Positions 33,977-50,469 of a stretch of DNA of 64,000 bases are shown here, one piece after another; position 1 is the first letter of the stretch; each line of letters opens with the position of its first letter. The stretch spans positions 434,001 through 498,000 of the forward strand of contig JANSWO010000001.1 in the NCBI GenBank assembly GCA_024743435.1. The letters run 5' to 3'. The position numbers were made by a program, and so were the translations under genes. The DNA is from Pseudomonadaceae bacterium (GTDB taxonomy: Bacteria; Pseudomonadota; Gammaproteobacteria; Pseudomonadales; Azotimanducaceae). The notes under the pieces were generated by a model that worked only from the letters and a program-made list of their open reading frames with translations, was not told the origin of the DNA and did no database searches.

Positions 33977-34906
33977 TTGCCCGTGCACGTGATCGCCTTT
34001 TACAAATTTGTCCCACTCACCGATCTTGAGTCCCTGCGCCGTGAGCTGGATGCCTTCTGCCGCGAGCACGACATTGTGGGGACAACGCTTATCGCCGAGG
34101 AAGGGATTAACGGCACAATGGCGGGTTTGGAGGCGGCGATAGGCGGGTTGCGCGACAAGCTGAGGAAGATTCCCGGACTTGCAGATCTGCAATTCAAAGC
34201 CTCGCAAACGTCGGACGACAACCCGGTTTTTCTGCGCACCAAGATTCGCATCAAAAACGAAATCGTCGCTCTCGGCCAAGGTGCCATTGACGTTGTCGGG
34301 CAAACCGGTGAGCACGTAGACCCGCAGACCTGGCATACATTGCTGGATGACCCGGATGTGACCGTCATTGATACGCGCAATAGCTACGAGATAGAAGTTG
34401 GATCTTTCCCGGGTGCGATTGATCCGCAAACGCGCAGCTTCAAGGACTTTCCCGAATTTGTGGAAGAGAACCTGGCTGGTCGGGAGCATGAGCCCGTCGC
34501 CATGTTCTGCACGGGCGGCATACGCTGTGAGAAAGCGTCGGCTTACCTGAAGGAGCAGGGCTTTTCGAAGGTGTTCCAGTTGAATGGAGGCGTGCTTGGC
34601 TATCTGGAGTCTGTGCCTGCGGAGTCAAACCGCTGGCAGGGCGAGTGCTTCGTTTTCGATCAGCGTGTCGCTGTCGACAAACAGCTGAAAGAAGGTGACT
34701 ACATTCAGTGTCACGCCTGTCGTCGACCGCTATCGCCCGAACAGGCCCGGTCACCGGAGTTCAAAGAGGGCGTCTCCTGCCCGTTGTGTATTGGGGAGAC
34801 AAGTGACGAAGCACGCGAAGGCTTCGAGGAGCGACAGAGACAAGTTGCCCTTGCCGAGCAGCGTGGCCAGCGTCACATTGGTGCACAGATGCCCGAAAAG
34901 GGCTGA
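33977..34906 (+). CDS. trhO: tRNA uridine(34) hydroxylase, rhodanese-like
   Basis: The 309-residue protein matches TrhO (formerly YceA), which makes 5-hydroxyuridine at the wobble position of tRNAs using O2. An N-terminal domain (FYKFVPLTDLESLRRELDAF, TLIAEEGINGTMAG) precedes a rhodanese domain at about 120-220 with DTRNSYEIEVGSFPGA and the active-site cysteine in AMFCTGGIRCEKA. The C-terminal part carries CHACRRPLS and CPLCIG, probably a zinc site. There is no ATG. The start is the TTG at 33977 or the GTG at 33983, the latter giving MHVIAFYKFVP. Confidence 0.93.
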   Translation: MPVHVIAFYKFVPLTDLESLRRELDAFCREHDIVGTTLIAEEGINGTMAGLEAAIGGLRDKLRKIPGLADLQFKASQTSDDNPVFLRTKIRIKNEIVALGQGAIDVVGQTGEHVDPQTWHTLLDDPDVTVIDTRNSYEIEVGSFPGAIDPQTRSFKDFPEFVEENLAGREHEPVAMFCTGGIRCEKASAYLKEQGFSKVFQLNGGVLGYLESVPAESNRWQGECFVFDQRVAVDKQLKEGDYIQCHACRRPLSPEQARSPEFKEGVSCPLCIGETSDEAREGFEERQRQVALAEQRGQRHIGAQMPEKG

Positions 34907-34954
34907 CGCGCGCAGCCAGGGCGCGCTGCGCCACTGTTTTCAGTGGCGAGAGTT

Positions 34955-35638
34955 TCAGTGGCGAGAGGATCGCTCTGAGCGCGGCGCCTGGACCCCACCA
35001 AGCAAGAAATCGAAGAACTGCAGCGTTGCAACCCTTACGTTCTCAGCGGCGTCCTCTGATCCCGCATCCGGTATGTTCTGTTTGATTGCGAAGCCCTGCA
35101 CCATGAGAGTCCAGAACAGGAAATAGCGCGATTGCGCGAGCGCAGCATCCCAGTCCGCGTTGGCTTTCCTCAGCAGGCGGACCAGCCGATCGTGAATGTT
35201 TAAGCCGCCGTCCGGACCTTCGCGCTTGGGCGTGTAGTCGCCGGTTGCTGGCCGTTCGTGCTGCATTCGGGCGAGAAAGCGGATCGCGTTTGGACCGTGA
35301 TCGCGCTCGCTGTAGAGCTTGGCGTAGGGTCGAAATGCGGCCCACAGCACTTCCTGATTGGTTGGCGCATCGTCACGGTTCTCCAACTCTGCGAGCGCGT
35401 CCTGTCGCCAGCCGTCGAGCTCGGTAGAAATAAACTCGATGATTGCCTTCAGCATGCCGTCGCGATTGCCGAAGTAGTAGTGCACCGCCGATGCATTGCG
35501 AGTGCCTGCCGCCTGATTGATCGTGCGCATGGAGACCGCGTCCAGGCCTCGTTCAGCGAGCAGATCCAAAGCGGCGAGGGTGAGAGACTGGCGCGTGTCC
35601 AGTGATTCGGGGTTCACAGTCAAACGATCCTCTCTCAC
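34955..35638 (-). CDS. TetR family transcriptional regulator
   Basis: A 227-residue repressor with an N-terminal helix-turn-helix: LTLAALDLLAERGLDAVSMR, then AAGTRNASAVHYYFGNRDGML, where the YYFGNRDGM recognition helix is typical of TetR. The C-terminal ligand domain includes RFLARMQHERP and the FFDFLLGGV segment. The start is GTG at 35638, overlapping the tesA stop by four bases (GTGA), so the two genes are translationally coupled. Regulation of its own operon or of lipid metabolism is a reasonable inference, not shown. Confidence 0.92.
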   Translation of the reverse strand: MREDRLTVNPESLDTRQSLTLAALDLLAERGLDAVSMRTINQAAGTRNASAVHYYFGNRDGMLKAIIEFISTELDGWRQDALAELENRDDAPTNQEVLWAAFRPYAKLYSERDHGPNAIRFLARMQHERPATGDYTPKREGPDGGLNIHDRLVRLLRKANADWDAALAQSRYFLFWTLMVQGFAIKQNIPDAGSEDAAENVRVATLQFFDFLLGGVQAPRSERSSRH

Positions 35639-36570
35639 GGCGTAGCGTCCGAGCTGTCCTGCGCGGCTGGGGCATCGCTCGAGTTCTTCGTCAGCGACAA
35701 CAGTGTGGGTTGTTCTGGTGCTGATGAGCCTTGGGTCATCTGCACGGCAGCGGCGTCGATGAGCGGCCAGGCGGTGTCCAGCAGCAGCGCCTGGGCCTCG
35801 GCGGTGGGGTGAATACCGTCTCGTTGCATGAGTTCGGGATTTACGGCGACTTGCTCCAGGAAGAAAGGCAACAACGCGGCCCCGGTCTGGCTGGCAACGT
35901 CATGAAAGGCTTGATGAAAAGCTTGCGTGTAGCGCGGGCCATAATTCGGGGGAATCTGCATGCCGAACAGCAATGCCTTGGCACCGGCATTCTGACTGAG
36001 CCTGACCATCGCTTTGAGGTTGTCTTCGATCGTTGCCGTGGGATACCCGCGCAGGCCGTCATTGCCGCCGAGTTCGATGACCACGACATCGATGTCAGCC
36101 GCTGCGAGTGCCGTGGGCAAGCGTGCCAGTCCACCGCCGGTTGTCTCGCCGCTTACTGACGCGTTGATCACGCGCGAGCCGGGATAGTGTTTGGCGAGTC
36201 GGTCGCTGAGCAGCGCTACCCACCCGTTGCTTCGTTGAATGCCGTAGGCGGCGCTGATACTGTCGCCGAGCACCAGCACCGTCAGGCCCAAGCCCGTTGA
36301 TGCGTCTGTTGAGGAGCCCGCGTCTGGTGTCACTTCTGCGAACCGCTCAAGATCCCGGCTTTCAGGCTGAGAATGCTCGGCGCCGGAGGCAGGGGTAGCA
36401 GGGTTAGCAGTGGTAATGGTGGTAGCAGCGCTTGCGATGAGCGGGTTTAGGAGGCAGACGAGCGCAGCAAAGAGGTACTTCGCGAGTGATGCAGACAAGG
36501 CTCGTCGCTTGCGCCAGCGTGACGGGCGGCGCGCGACAATCGGATGAATTTTTTCTGCTAGCGACGACAT
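35635..36570 (-). CDS. tesA: Arylesterase / acyl-CoA thioesterase I (TesA)
   Basis: A periplasmic SGNH hydrolase with thioesterase, arylesterase and lysophospholipase activity. Start ATG 36570 gives 311 residues. Longer forms would run into the divergent ybbA gene. A signal-like segment (LAKYLFAALVCLLNPLIASA) is followed by a low-complexity linker to about residue 85. SGNH blocks are VLVLGDSISAAYG (catalytic Ser), NASVSGETTGGG, VIELGGNDGLRG and RDGIHPTAEAQ (Asp/His). The mature domain is TesA-sized. The linker and an Ala/Ser-rich tail are extra. Divergence from ybbA-ybbP is a conserved proteobacterial arrangement. Confidence 0.93.
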   Translation of the reverse strand: MSSLAEKIHPIVARRPSRWRKRRALSASLAKYLFAALVCLLNPLIASAATTITTANPATPASGAEHSQPESRDLERFAEVTPDAGSSTDASTGLGLTVLVLGDSISAAYGIQRSNGWVALLSDRLAKHYPGSRVINASVSGETTGGGLARLPTALAAADIDVVVIELGGNDGLRGYPTATIEDNLKAMVRLSQNAGAKALLFGMQIPPNYGPRYTQAFHQAFHDVASQTGAALLPFFLEQVAVNPELMQRDGIHPTAEAQALLLDTAWPLIDAAAVQMTQGSSAPEQPTLLSLTKNSSDAPAAQDSSDATP

Positions 36571-36625
36571 CGTTAGTAACTCAGTCAAACCAGACCTACG
36601 ACAGTGACAGGTGAATGCGCGCGTT

Positions 36626-37369
36626 ATGAGTGGAAGCAATCTTTCAACGGAGCAGTTAGCTGAATCAGATGGCGCGGAGCTGGCTCCAGCTGCCGACGCC
36701 AGCCCATCCATTCTGTCCGCGCACGGTATCGGCAAAACCGTCCGAACCGGCGATAGCGATCTGACCATCTTGGATGGCATCGATATCGAAATCAAACGCG
36801 GCGCGGCATTAGCAATTGTTGGTGCGTCCGGTTCCGGCAAGACGACATTGCTGGGGATTCTGGCCGGGCTCGATCTACCTTCCCGCGGAACAGTGACGCT
36901 AGCCGGATCGACGCTCACTGATCTGGATGAGGAGCAGAGAGCTCTGGTTCGTGGGCGTGAAGTAGGCTTCGTGTTCCAGAATTTTCAGCTGCTGGCGTCA
37001 TTGTCGGCGCTCGAGAATGTGATGCTGCCTGCAGAGCTGCGTGGCGACTCGGATGCCCGCGCACAGGCGGAGAGCCTGCTTGCTCGGGTGGGCCTTGCAG
37101 AGCGAACGAGCCACTATCCTCGCCAGCTAAGCGGTGGCGAACAACAACGGGTGGCGATTGCCCGCGCGTTTGCCTCGCAGCCCAGTATTTTGTTTGCTGA
37201 CGAGCCGACCGGTAATCTGGATACGAAGACCGGTTCCACGGTGATTGATCTGCTGTTCGAACTGAATGCTGAGTTTGGTACCACTCTGATTCTCGTTACC
37301 CACGACATGCGCCTGGCGGAGCGTTGTAGTCAACAGCTTGTGCTGGACAGCGGACGCCGCGTGTCGTGA
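36626..37369 (+). CDS. ybbA: ABC transporter ATPase YbbA
   Basis: An ATP-binding subunit of the LolD/MacB type. From the ATG at 36626 it has 247 residues (a GTG at 36611 is also possible), with a polar N-terminal extension of about 30. Walker A is GASGSGKTTLL, the Q-loop VFQNFQLL, the signature LSGGEQQRVAIARA, Walker B ILFADEPTGNLD and the switch LVTHDMRLAE. It overlaps the permease gene by four bases (GTGA). The YbbA/YbbP pair is encoded opposite tesA in many proteobacteria. Its substrate is unknown but is suspected to be a lipid or envelope component. Confidence 0.94.
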   Translation: MSGSNLSTEQLAESDGAELAPAADASPSILSAHGIGKTVRTGDSDLTILDGIDIEIKRGAALAIVGASGSGKTTLLGILAGLDLPSRGTVTLAGSTLTDLDEEQRALVRGREVGFVFQNFQLLASLSALENVMLPAELRGDSDARAQAESLLARVGLAERTSHYPRQLSGGEQQRVAIARAFASQPSILFADEPTGNLDTKTGSTVIDLLFELNAEFGTTLILVTHDMRLAERCSQQLVLDSGRRVS

Positions 37370-39858
37370 AACCGGCCCTGGTTCTGCGAATGGCCTGGCG
37401 CGACTGGCGCGCCGGTGAGTTGAAGCTGATCCTTGCGGCGCTGCTCGTCGCCGTGGGCACGGTTACGGCGATTGCCTCCTTTGTTGACCGCCTGCAACAG
37501 GCGCTGCTGTCGGAGTCGTCGACGTTTCTCGCGGCGGACAGAGTCATTCGTGGTTCCGATCCGATCCCCGATGAGTTTGTCCGGCAAGCGCACGAGGCTG
37601 GACTGGAAACCGCTGGCGTCATCGCTTTTGCCTCCATGGTTTTTGCACCCAACGACGACAGCGCACTCGTTAGCGTCAAAGCGGTTGGCGCAGGTTATCC
37701 GCTACGGGGTGTGTTACGCACCGCGCTCGAACCGTTTGGCGACTCCGAAGTGGCGCAGGGCATTCCGCCGCGCGGTGAGGTGTGGCTGGACTCCAGATTG
37801 TTCCCATCTCTGGGGTTAACCCTGGGTGACAGCGTCTGGGTTGGCGTTGAGGAACTCAAAGTGACCCGGGTAGTCGCGCAGGAGCCTGACCGGGGCGGCG
37901 GTATGTTTGAGCTCGGTCCTCGACTGCTCATGAATATCGACGATGTGCCAGCGACAGAGGTCATACAGCCGGGCAGCAGGATCGGCTATCGCCTGCTGCT
38001 CGCAGGGGCGGACGCACCGCTTGAATCCCTGCGCCAGAGCCTGCCGCTGGACCCGGTATTCGAGTGGCAGAGTATCCGTGAGTCGAGCCCTTCGATTGGC
38101 GAGGCACTGGCCAGGGCAGAGAGTTTTCTGCTTCTTGGTGGCCTGCTCGCGGTGTTGTTGGCCGGCGTTGCGGTTGCGCTTGCCGCGCGCCGCTACACCC
38201 TGCGCCACTTTGACCACGTTGGCGTCATGAAGACTCTTGGCGCGACGCCCAACTCGATCACCTCTGGGTTCGTCGGCATATTGCTGAGCGTTGGGCTCAC
38301 GGCGATTGCGATCGGGCTCGGGCTCGGCTTTGCACTCCAGGAAGGCGTCTATCAGATGTTGCAGGAGATGCTGCGTGCGGAGCTACCGCCACCCGGAGCT
38401 AGCCCGTTTGTTCTGGGTACGGTCACGGGGCTCATCTGTCTGCTGTCGTTCGCAGTGCCGCCTTTCATTCATTTGCGCCAGATCGCGCCTATGCGGGTTC
38501 TTCGCAAGGATGTTGTGGACGGCGGGCCGTCCCAGCTCGTTGCCTATGCGGCAGCCTTTGCTGGTGTCCTTGTTCTCTTGATTTGGTACACGGGTGATCT
38601 CACCCTCACGCTTTGGACGCTGCTCGGCGCGTTGTCGTCAATGTTCCTGTTTGGCGGTTTTGCCGTGCTGCTGCTCCGAGGCAGTCGCAATCTGGGGATG
38701 CAGGCGCGCAGCGGCTGGCGTCTCGGGCTCGCTGGTTTGCAACGGCGCTATAAAACCAACGTCGCTCAAATCATGATTTTCGGCCTGGCGATTATGCTTC
38801 TGCTGATCCTCGTTCTGCTGCGCACAGCGCTGCTTGAGGAGTGGCAGCAGCAACTGCCGGACGATGCCCCGAATCACTTTGTGCTGAACATCACGCCGGA
38901 CCAGGTTAGCCCTCTTGAATCCCTTCTGGCTGAACATGCGACCCGCCAGGGTGGCGTATACCCCATGATGCGCGGCCGCGCGCTGTCCGTGAACGGAACG
39001 GATGCCAAAGAGTGGGAAAGTGAACATGGCGATCGATCGGTTCCCGGCCCCGGGATTGATGATGAGCGCAACATTACCTGGAGCGATAGCGCGCCCAAGG
39101 ACAACCGCATTCTCGACGGGGCATGGTGGCCCGAGGGAGATGCCCGCAGCTTGATTTCGCTGGAGGACGAGTATGCCCGTCGGTCCGGTTTGTCGGTTGG
39201 CGATAGGATTGTGTTTGACGTTGCTGGCCGAACCATTGAAACCGAGGTGATGAGTATCCGCACGGTGGATTGGGACAGCTTGCAACCTAACTTCTACGTG
39301 ATCTTCTCTCGGGCTGCTCTGGCTGACGTGCCATCAACTTTCATGACCAGCTTTCATCTACCGATGGAGCGAAAGCCGTTCCTGAACGATCTGCTGCGCC
39401 AGTTTCCCACTCTGACCGTGATCGAAGTAGATGCGTTGATTGAGCAGGTGAAGAGCATTGTGGATCGGGTTACCCAGGCGATCGAGCTGGTTCTCGCGCT
39501 TGTGCTGGGATCTGGCGTGCTAGTCCTTGTCGCCAGTGTTCAGGCCTCAAAGGACGAGCGGGTCCGTGAGCATGCGTTGCTGCGCGCCCTGGGGGCGACG
39601 CGGTCTCTGATCACGGTCTCACTGGCCGTCGAGTTCGCAACGCTTGGCTTCTTTGCCGGCGTGGTCGCCGCCGTCGGTGCTGAGCTCACGGTAGCCGTGC
39701 TGCAATCTCAGGTCTTTGGATTGGGTTTCAGCCTGCATCCGCTGGTATGGCTCCTCGGTCCCCTCGTCGGCGCATGCCTCATAGTTGTTGTTGGCATGCT
39801 CGGCACGCTTACCGTCGTACGTACACCCCCGGTCGTGGTGCTGCGCTCTTTGGACTAG
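37366..39858 (+). CDS. ybbP: ABC transporter permease YbbP (FtsX/MacB family)
   Basis: An 830-residue inner-membrane permease starting at GTG 37366. Helix 1 lies near residues 18-38 (LKLILAALLVAVGTVTAIAS). A first large periplasmic domain follows to about residue 245, then four helices (FLLLGGLLAVLLAGVAVALA onward), and a second periplasmic domain at about 500-690. The final FtsX-type helices end in LVGACLIVVVGMLGTLT. The layout, with about ten helices and two MacB-like periplasmic domains, matches YbbP. Coupled to ybbA, it probably uses ATP energy to move or extract a lipophilic substrate. Confidence 0.93.
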   Translation: MKPALVLRMAWRDWRAGELKLILAALLVAVGTVTAIASFVDRLQQALLSESSTFLAADRVIRGSDPIPDEFVRQAHEAGLETAGVIAFASMVFAPNDDSALVSVKAVGAGYPLRGVLRTALEPFGDSEVAQGIPPRGEVWLDSRLFPSLGLTLGDSVWVGVEELKVTRVVAQEPDRGGGMFELGPRLLMNIDDVPATEVIQPGSRIGYRLLLAGADAPLESLRQSLPLDPVFEWQSIRESSPSIGEALARAESFLLLGGLLAVLLAGVAVALAARRYTLRHFDHVGVMKTLGATPNSITSGFVGILLSVGLTAIAIGLGLGFALQEGVYQMLQEMLRAELPPPGASPFVLGTVTGLICLLSFAVPPFIHLRQIAPMRVLRKDVVDGGPSQLVAYAAAFAGVLVLLIWYTGDLTLTLWTLLGALSSMFLFGGFAVLLLRGSRNLGMQARSGWRLGLAGLQRRYKTNVAQIMIFGLAIMLLLILVLLRTALLEEWQQQLPDDAPNHFVLNITPDQVSPLESLLAEHATRQGGVYPMMRGRALSVNGTDAKEWESEHGDRSVPGPGIDDERNITWSDSAPKDNRILDGAWWPEGDARSLISLEDEYARRSGLSVGDRIVFDVAGRTIETEVMSIRTVDWDSLQPNFYVIFSRAALADVPSTFMTSFHLPMERKPFLNDLLRQFPTLTVIEVDALIEQVKSIVDRVTQAIELVLALVLGSGVLVLVASVQASKDERVREHALLRALGATRSLITVSLAVEFATLGFFAGVVAAVGAELTVAVLQSQVFGLGFSLHPLVWLLGPLVGACLIVVVGMLGTLTVVRTPPVVVLRSLD

Positions 39859-40163
39859 CTCTCCTCAACGGCGACCGAGGCAAGCCTTGGCGCTGGAAAA
39901 GTGACGCCGAACCGACTGCTCTGCGTCATGGATGCGTGACCGTTTGCTGTCAGCTTCCAAGCCCATAAAAACAATCGCAAATTCGTGACTGATTGCGCCT
40001 GCTGGACGAGCAATTCCCACGCGCTCGTCTAGTTTTAATCCATGGATACGCAATTCCCAAGTCATAGCGTCGGTTGCCCGTGGGCTTGCCTGGATACCGA
40101 ACGGCGGGCAGACGCTTCTGGTCGATCGACAAGCAGCGGCTGCGGCAGGGAGATTGCGCAACC
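39859..40163. other. Intergenic region before the GGDEF/EAL gene
   Basis: About 305 bp. A repeated GCAATTCCCA occurs at 40010 and 40050. No c-di-GMP riboswitch consensus, tRNA or strong promoter is recognisable. A GCAGGGAG site at 40146-40152 supports the GTG start at 40164. Confidence 0.4.
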
Positions 40164-42410
40164 GTGAAGCTTGCCGCGCACCGCCTCTGGCTACCGGATG
40201 CCTGGTATCGCCTCGCGCCCTGGCTCACCGGAATCCCGCTGGTTCTGGTCCTGATTGCCTGGCTGGTCACCATGTCGGTACTGGATGCTGGCCGTCGACA
40301 TGACGCGACGCTCGGTGCGCTGGCGCTCCTCACCGAGAAGATCCCAGTAGCAGAGACAACGCTTTCGAATCGGGCAGATCGCGAGCGCCTGGATGAGTTT
40401 CTCGTTGGCTCGCGATTTGTATTACCCGTTGTTGCTGACCTGGAACTGGCTGAAGCGGTCGAGTTGGGGCGCAAGCTCGATGCGCTTGAGCAGGCGATGG
40501 CGATCAGCTCCGTCCCCCCCGAACTCCTGCGTTCGGCGATTTCTGAAGTTTCTGTTGCGCGCGTCGCGTTGTTAGCCGCAGCGAGGCAGGACGCCAGGGA
40601 AACTCAGGAATTCATCCGCCAGCTGCAGGCGACGCTGTTCGTGCTGGGCATCATCGCCTTGATGTTGATCGCATTACCGATATGGGTTCGCCGCTACCGG
40701 GAACCGGCAGCCCAGTGGCGGCAACTGGATCATCTGTTGTTCGACACGGTCACCGTCCCTGTTGCACTGACTGACTTGAACGATCGCGTGATCGAAATGA
40801 ACACGCCTTTCCAGCGCCTTCTCAATCGTGAGAACGAGACCGTATCTGAGCTGCTGCTGCCACTCCACACCACGGATGCCATCGCCACCTCACTGCGTGA
40901 ATCGATGTACAGCGCTCTGGCGGAAAAAGACGTATGGCAAGGCGAATTCTGGATGCGCCGTGGCGATGGTGAAGCCTTTTCTCACCGTGTCACCCGCCGC
41001 CGCTTGTTCGGCGACGGTGGAGATCCGGTTGGTTTCGTGACCATCGGCAGCGAAGCGCCCATGGACGATGCCGAACGCACGCTGATGATGTGGCAGGCGC
41101 ACCATGATCCGCTAACAAAGTTGCCAAACCGAAACCTGTTCAATGAAAGATTGCAGCAAGCGTTGTTGTCGGCGCGCGATGGCCATATGGGTGCGGTCCT
41201 CTCGATCGATCTGGATCGTTTCAAGCTAGTGAACGACTCGGTTGGCCCGAGTCAGGGTGATCAGGTGCTCATGGAGGCGGGCATGCGTGTCGCACTGTGC
41301 GCCCGCGAAGGCGATACGGTTGCGCGGCTTGGTGGTGACCAGTTCGCTCTGGTGATGCCAGCGATCAGCGATTATGGCGAGGCTGAAAGGGTCGGTCGTG
41401 CGGTCATCAGCCGGGTGGCAGAACCATTTGCGCTCGCTGAGCTCGACGTCGCTCTGACAGCCAGCGTTGGCATTGTTTTATTCCCGGACGACGCCAGCGA
41501 GCCTGGCACAGTGCTGCAACGCGCGGATGCGGCGAAGGCCAGCGCGCAGGAGGCTGGTGGCAACGACGTCGTGTTTTTCGAATCCACCATGAACAGCCGG
41601 GCGGCGGCTCGGCTTGAACTGGAGAGCGATCTTCGCAGAGCCGTTGCAGAGCATCAGTTTGAACTCCACTACCAACCACTTATTGACCTGCACACCGGGC
41701 TCGCTGTGGGTGCGGAGGCGCTGCTTCGCTGGAACCATCCCGAACGCGGCATGGTATCGCCGGGGGAATTCATCCCGGTTGCTGAGGAGAGCGGTCTCAT
41801 TGTGCCCATTGGTTCGTGGGTGCTTGATGAAGCTCAGCGTCAGCTGCATCAGTGGCGTGCCAAGGGCTGGCAGGATTTCAAAGTGTCCCTCAACCTCAGC
41901 CCGCGGCAACTGCATTCTGAAACCGACCTCGATCACGTGCTGTCCCGCGTCCGCCATAATCTGGACGGCGGCCTGACCATTGAGATAACGGAGAGCTTGC
42001 TGGTTGAGAACAGCGAGCTGGTCAGCCGTTTCATTGAGGAGGCGGGCAAGCGCAGGGTGCAGATTGCGCTGGACGACTTTGGTACTGGATTTTCTTCGCT
42101 CAGCTACCTGTGCGACTTCGATTTTGATGTGCTGAAGATTGACCGGGCGTTTATCAACGGCCTGGAGGATTCGCCGAGAGTTCTGGGTTTGGTGGCATCG
42201 ATCGTTTCAATGGGTCGAATTCTGGGCATGAAGGTCGTCGCGGAAGGCGTGGAAACCGACGCTCAGCTTCGACTGCTCAAACAGGTTGGCTGTGACCTGT
42301 TGCAGGGCTTCTACTTTTCCAAGCCGCTGCCAGTCAGCGAGTTTGAGGCCTACTACAAAGAGCAGGCGTCAAAGAGCGTCGGCTCCGACGCTGCAACGAT
42401 CAACTCCTAA
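40164..42410 (+). CDS. Membrane GGDEF/EAL protein with PAS, cyclic di-GMP signalling
   Basis: I chose the GTG at 40164 because a GGGAG site precedes it and helix 1 then starts near residue 14, giving 748 residues. Two transmembrane helices (about 14-36 and 153-175) flank a periplasmic sensor domain. A PAS domain spans about 190-300, GGDEF about 310-470 and EAL about 485-740. The GGDEF signature is degenerate ([11 protein letters not shown]), whereas EAL residues look intact: [50 protein letters not shown] and VVAEGVET. It is therefore more likely a phosphodiesterase that breaks down c-di-GMP than a cyclase. Confidence 0.9.
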   Translation: MKLAAHRLWLPDAWYRLAPWLTGIPLVLVLIAWLVTMSVLDAGRRHDATLGALALLTEKIPVAETTLSNRADRERLDEFLVGSRFVLPVVADLELAEAVELGRKLDALEQAMAISSVPPELLRSAISEVSVARVALLAAARQDARETQEFIRQLQATLFVLGIIALMLIALPIWVRRYREPAAQWRQLDHLLFDTVTVPVALTDLNDRVIEMNTPFQRLLNRENETVSELLLPLHTTDAIATSLRESMYSALAEKDVWQGEFWMRRGDGEAFSHRVTRRRLFGDGGDPVGFVTIGSEAPMDDAERTLMMWQAHHDPLTKLPNRNLFNERLQQALLSARDGHMGAVLSIDLDRFKLVNDSVGPSQGDQVLMEAGMRVALCAREGDTVARLGGDQFALVMPAISDYGEAERVGRAVISRVAEPFALAELDVALTASVGIVLFPDDASEPGTVLQRADAAKASAQEAGGNDVVFFESTMNSRAAARLELESDLRRAVAEHQFELHYQPLIDLHTGLAVGAEALLRWNHPERGMVSPGEFIPVAEESGLIVPIGSWVLDEAQRQLHQWRAKGWQDFKVSLNLSPRQLHSETDLDHVLSRVRHNLDGGLTIEITESLLVENSELVSRFIEEAGKRRVQIALDDFGTGFSSLSYLCDFDFDVLKIDRAFINGLEDSPRVLGLVASIVSMGRILGMKVVAEGVETDAQLRLLKQVGCDLLQGFYFSKPLPVSEFEAYYKEQASKSVGSDAATINS

Positions 42411-42517
42411 GCCAGTGCACATGCCGGTCCGTAACCCAGAGCAGAGGTAGAGCCCGGCCTTGTACCCGCTGGCATAACGACTTCTCGCTCTCTGGCATGC
42501 CCAGCCGCGCTGACGGT

Positions 42518-42523
42518 TATACT
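42518..42523 (+). promoter_or_regulatory. Candidate -10 box for ttcA
   Basis: TATACT lies only six bases before the ttcA ATG at 42530. If used, transcription would begin at or next to the start codon, giving a leaderless mRNA. No Shine-Dalgarno sequence is visible before the ATG, which agrees, but the -35 region is weak. Confidence 0.35.
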
Positions 42524-42529
42524 GCGGTG

Positions 42530-43351
42530 ATGAGCGATCCAACCTACGAAGCGAACAAGCTGCAGAAGAAGCTGCGCGCGCAAACCGCCCGAGCGATCAC
42601 AGACTACGACATGATTGCGGATGGTGATCGAGTGATGGTCTGTCTGTCCGGTGGCAAAGATTCCTACGCAATGCTCGATATGCTGATGAGCCTTGCCCGC
42701 AATGCGCCGATTAGCTTCGAACTGGTCGCTGTGAACCTCGATCAGAAACAGCCAGGTTTCCCCGAGCATGTGTTGCCCAAGTACCTTGGCGACCTTGGTG
42801 TTGAATACCATGTCATTGAGGAGGATACGTACTCCGTGGTCCAGCGGCTTACGCCAGAGGGTAAGACCACGTGTCCGGTCTGCTCGCGAATGCGGCGCGG
42901 TATCTTGTACAGCTTTGCTCAGAAGATTGGTGCGACCAAAGTGGCGCTTGGGCATCACGCGGACGATGTGGTCGAGACGCTATTTCTAAATATGTTTCAT
43001 GGTGGCCGGCTGAAAGCCATGCCACCCAAGCTCGTCAGCGACGACCAACGCAACGTTCTCATTCGGCCTCTGTTTTATTGCCGGGAGGATCAGCTCGAGC
43101 GTTGGGCGAAGATACGTCAATACCCAATCATCCCCTGCAATCTCTGTGGCAGTCAGGACAATCTGCAACGTCAGGCGATTAAGGCCATGCTCAGACAGTG
43201 GGACACGGAGCATCCGGGCCGGGTGGCGAGTATTGCTCGGGCGATAAGCAACGTCTCGCCGTCGCACCTGTCAGACCGTGCGCTGTACGACTTCGAGGGG
43301 CTCCGCGCCAACCCTGGACTGATCGCCGCGCTCAATATCGAGGCCTCCTAG
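42530..43351 (+). CDS. ttcA: tRNA 2-thiocytidine(32) synthetase
   Basis: Thiolates cytidine 32 of certain tRNAs with ATP and a 4Fe-4S cluster. The 273-residue protein carries the PP-loop [13 protein letters not shown], the cluster cysteines in [12 protein letters not shown] and the second cysteine motif [10 protein letters not shown], with [20 protein letters not shown] between them. These are the hallmark TtcA motifs. An in-frame extension to 42497 adds only 11 residues. The gene is probably monocistronic. The membrane methyltransferase gene follows after 54 bp. Confidence 0.96.
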   Translation: MSDPTYEANKLQKKLRAQTARAITDYDMIADGDRVMVCLSGGKDSYAMLDMLMSLARNAPISFELVAVNLDQKQPGFPEHVLPKYLGDLGVEYHVIEEDTYSVVQRLTPEGKTTCPVCSRMRRGILYSFAQKIGATKVALGHHADDVVETLFLNMFHGGRLKAMPPKLVSDDQRNVLIRPLFYCREDQLERWAKIRQYPIIPCNLCGSQDNLQRQAIKAMLRQWDTEHPGRVASIARAISNVSPSHLSDRALYDFEGLRANPGLIAALNIEAS

Positions 43352-43405
43352 GGTTTCGAGTTTGCAGCCCGCTGTCGACACTTCAGCATCAATCGGTTTC
43401 GCGGA

Positions 43406-44062
43406 GTGTTGTTCGTGCTAACCCAGCCTCCCGGTCTATGGAAAGGCCAGCTTCTGCATGTTGCCTCTCTGCTGACTCTATTGCCGTTACTCGCTGCGAT
43501 TTGGGTGCAGCTAGGCGAGCCGTATCCGCGGCTTTTCTGGCTGGCGGTGGCTGTGCCGGTGTGTCATCAGATTTTCGTTTGGTTGGCGTGGCGAGTGGAG
43601 CTGAACGGCAACGCCACGAGTCGGCTGCTGGGTTTTCATGGCTATCTCGCCGTATTCTTTACGCTCTTTGGTGCGCGTTTCATCTCCCTCATAGCCCTTG
43701 GCTGGGTTGATCGAGGTAGCCTGCAACTGAATTTGAGCCTGCAGATTTTCCTGGTCATGGCCCTCGCGCTGCCAGGGCTCTATGCGATGTATAGCGTTCG
43801 GCGGTATTTCGGTATGGCGAGAGCGGCTGGAGCCGATCACTTCAACGAGCGATACCGGGCAATGCCTCTGGTCAGCGCGGGCATTTTCCGTTTTACCAGC
43901 AACGGCATGTATCTCTACGCTTTTCTGTTGTTCTGGGCCATAGCGATTGGCTTCGACTCAGCAAACGCGCTGGCGGTCGCGGCTTTTTCTCATGCGTATA
44001 TCTGGGTCCACTACTTTGCGACCGAGAAGCCAGATATGGAGTATCTGTACGCATCCCGATGA
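43406..44062 (+). CDS. Isoprenylcysteine/PEMT-like membrane methyltransferase
   Basis: The 218-residue integral membrane protein has about six helices. The C-terminal region GIFRFTSNGMYLYAFLLFWA followed by HAYIWVHYFATEKPDMEYLY resembles the SAM-binding end of isoprenylcysteine carboxyl methyltransferase and phosphatidylethanolamine N-methyltransferase families, in which a His and a Glu-Pro pair bind cofactor. The substrate is unknown and could be a lipid head group. The GTG at 43406 is the frame's first start. Downstream codons are alternatives. It converges with the hybrid kinase gene. Confidence 0.7.
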   Translation: MLFVLTQPPGLWKGQLLHVASLLTLLPLLAAIWVQLGEPYPRLFWLAVAVPVCHQIFVWLAWRVELNGNATSRLLGFHGYLAVFFTLFGARFISLIALGWVDRGSLQLNLSLQIFLVMALALPGLYAMYSVRRYFGMARAAGADHFNERYRAMPLVSAGIFRFTSNGMYLYAFLLFWAIAIGFDSANALAVAAFSHAYIWVHYFATEKPDMEYLYASR

Positions 44063-44145
44063 CTGGCGATAAGTGTTCGGGGTGGTCGAATGGAGCCGGT
44101 AATCAGTGGAAGAGAAGCGTTGCGTTCGCGATGCCGTGCCCGGTC

Positions 44146-50430
<6,285 letters not shown>

Positions 50431-50469
50431 GTTCCTGGTCAGGCGTCCGGCCGCTCCGCAAACGCGGCC

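Noticed and set aside
39859-40163. Possible c-di-GMP riboswitch before the GGDEF/EAL gene
   Set aside because: The conserved GEMM core sequences are not present.
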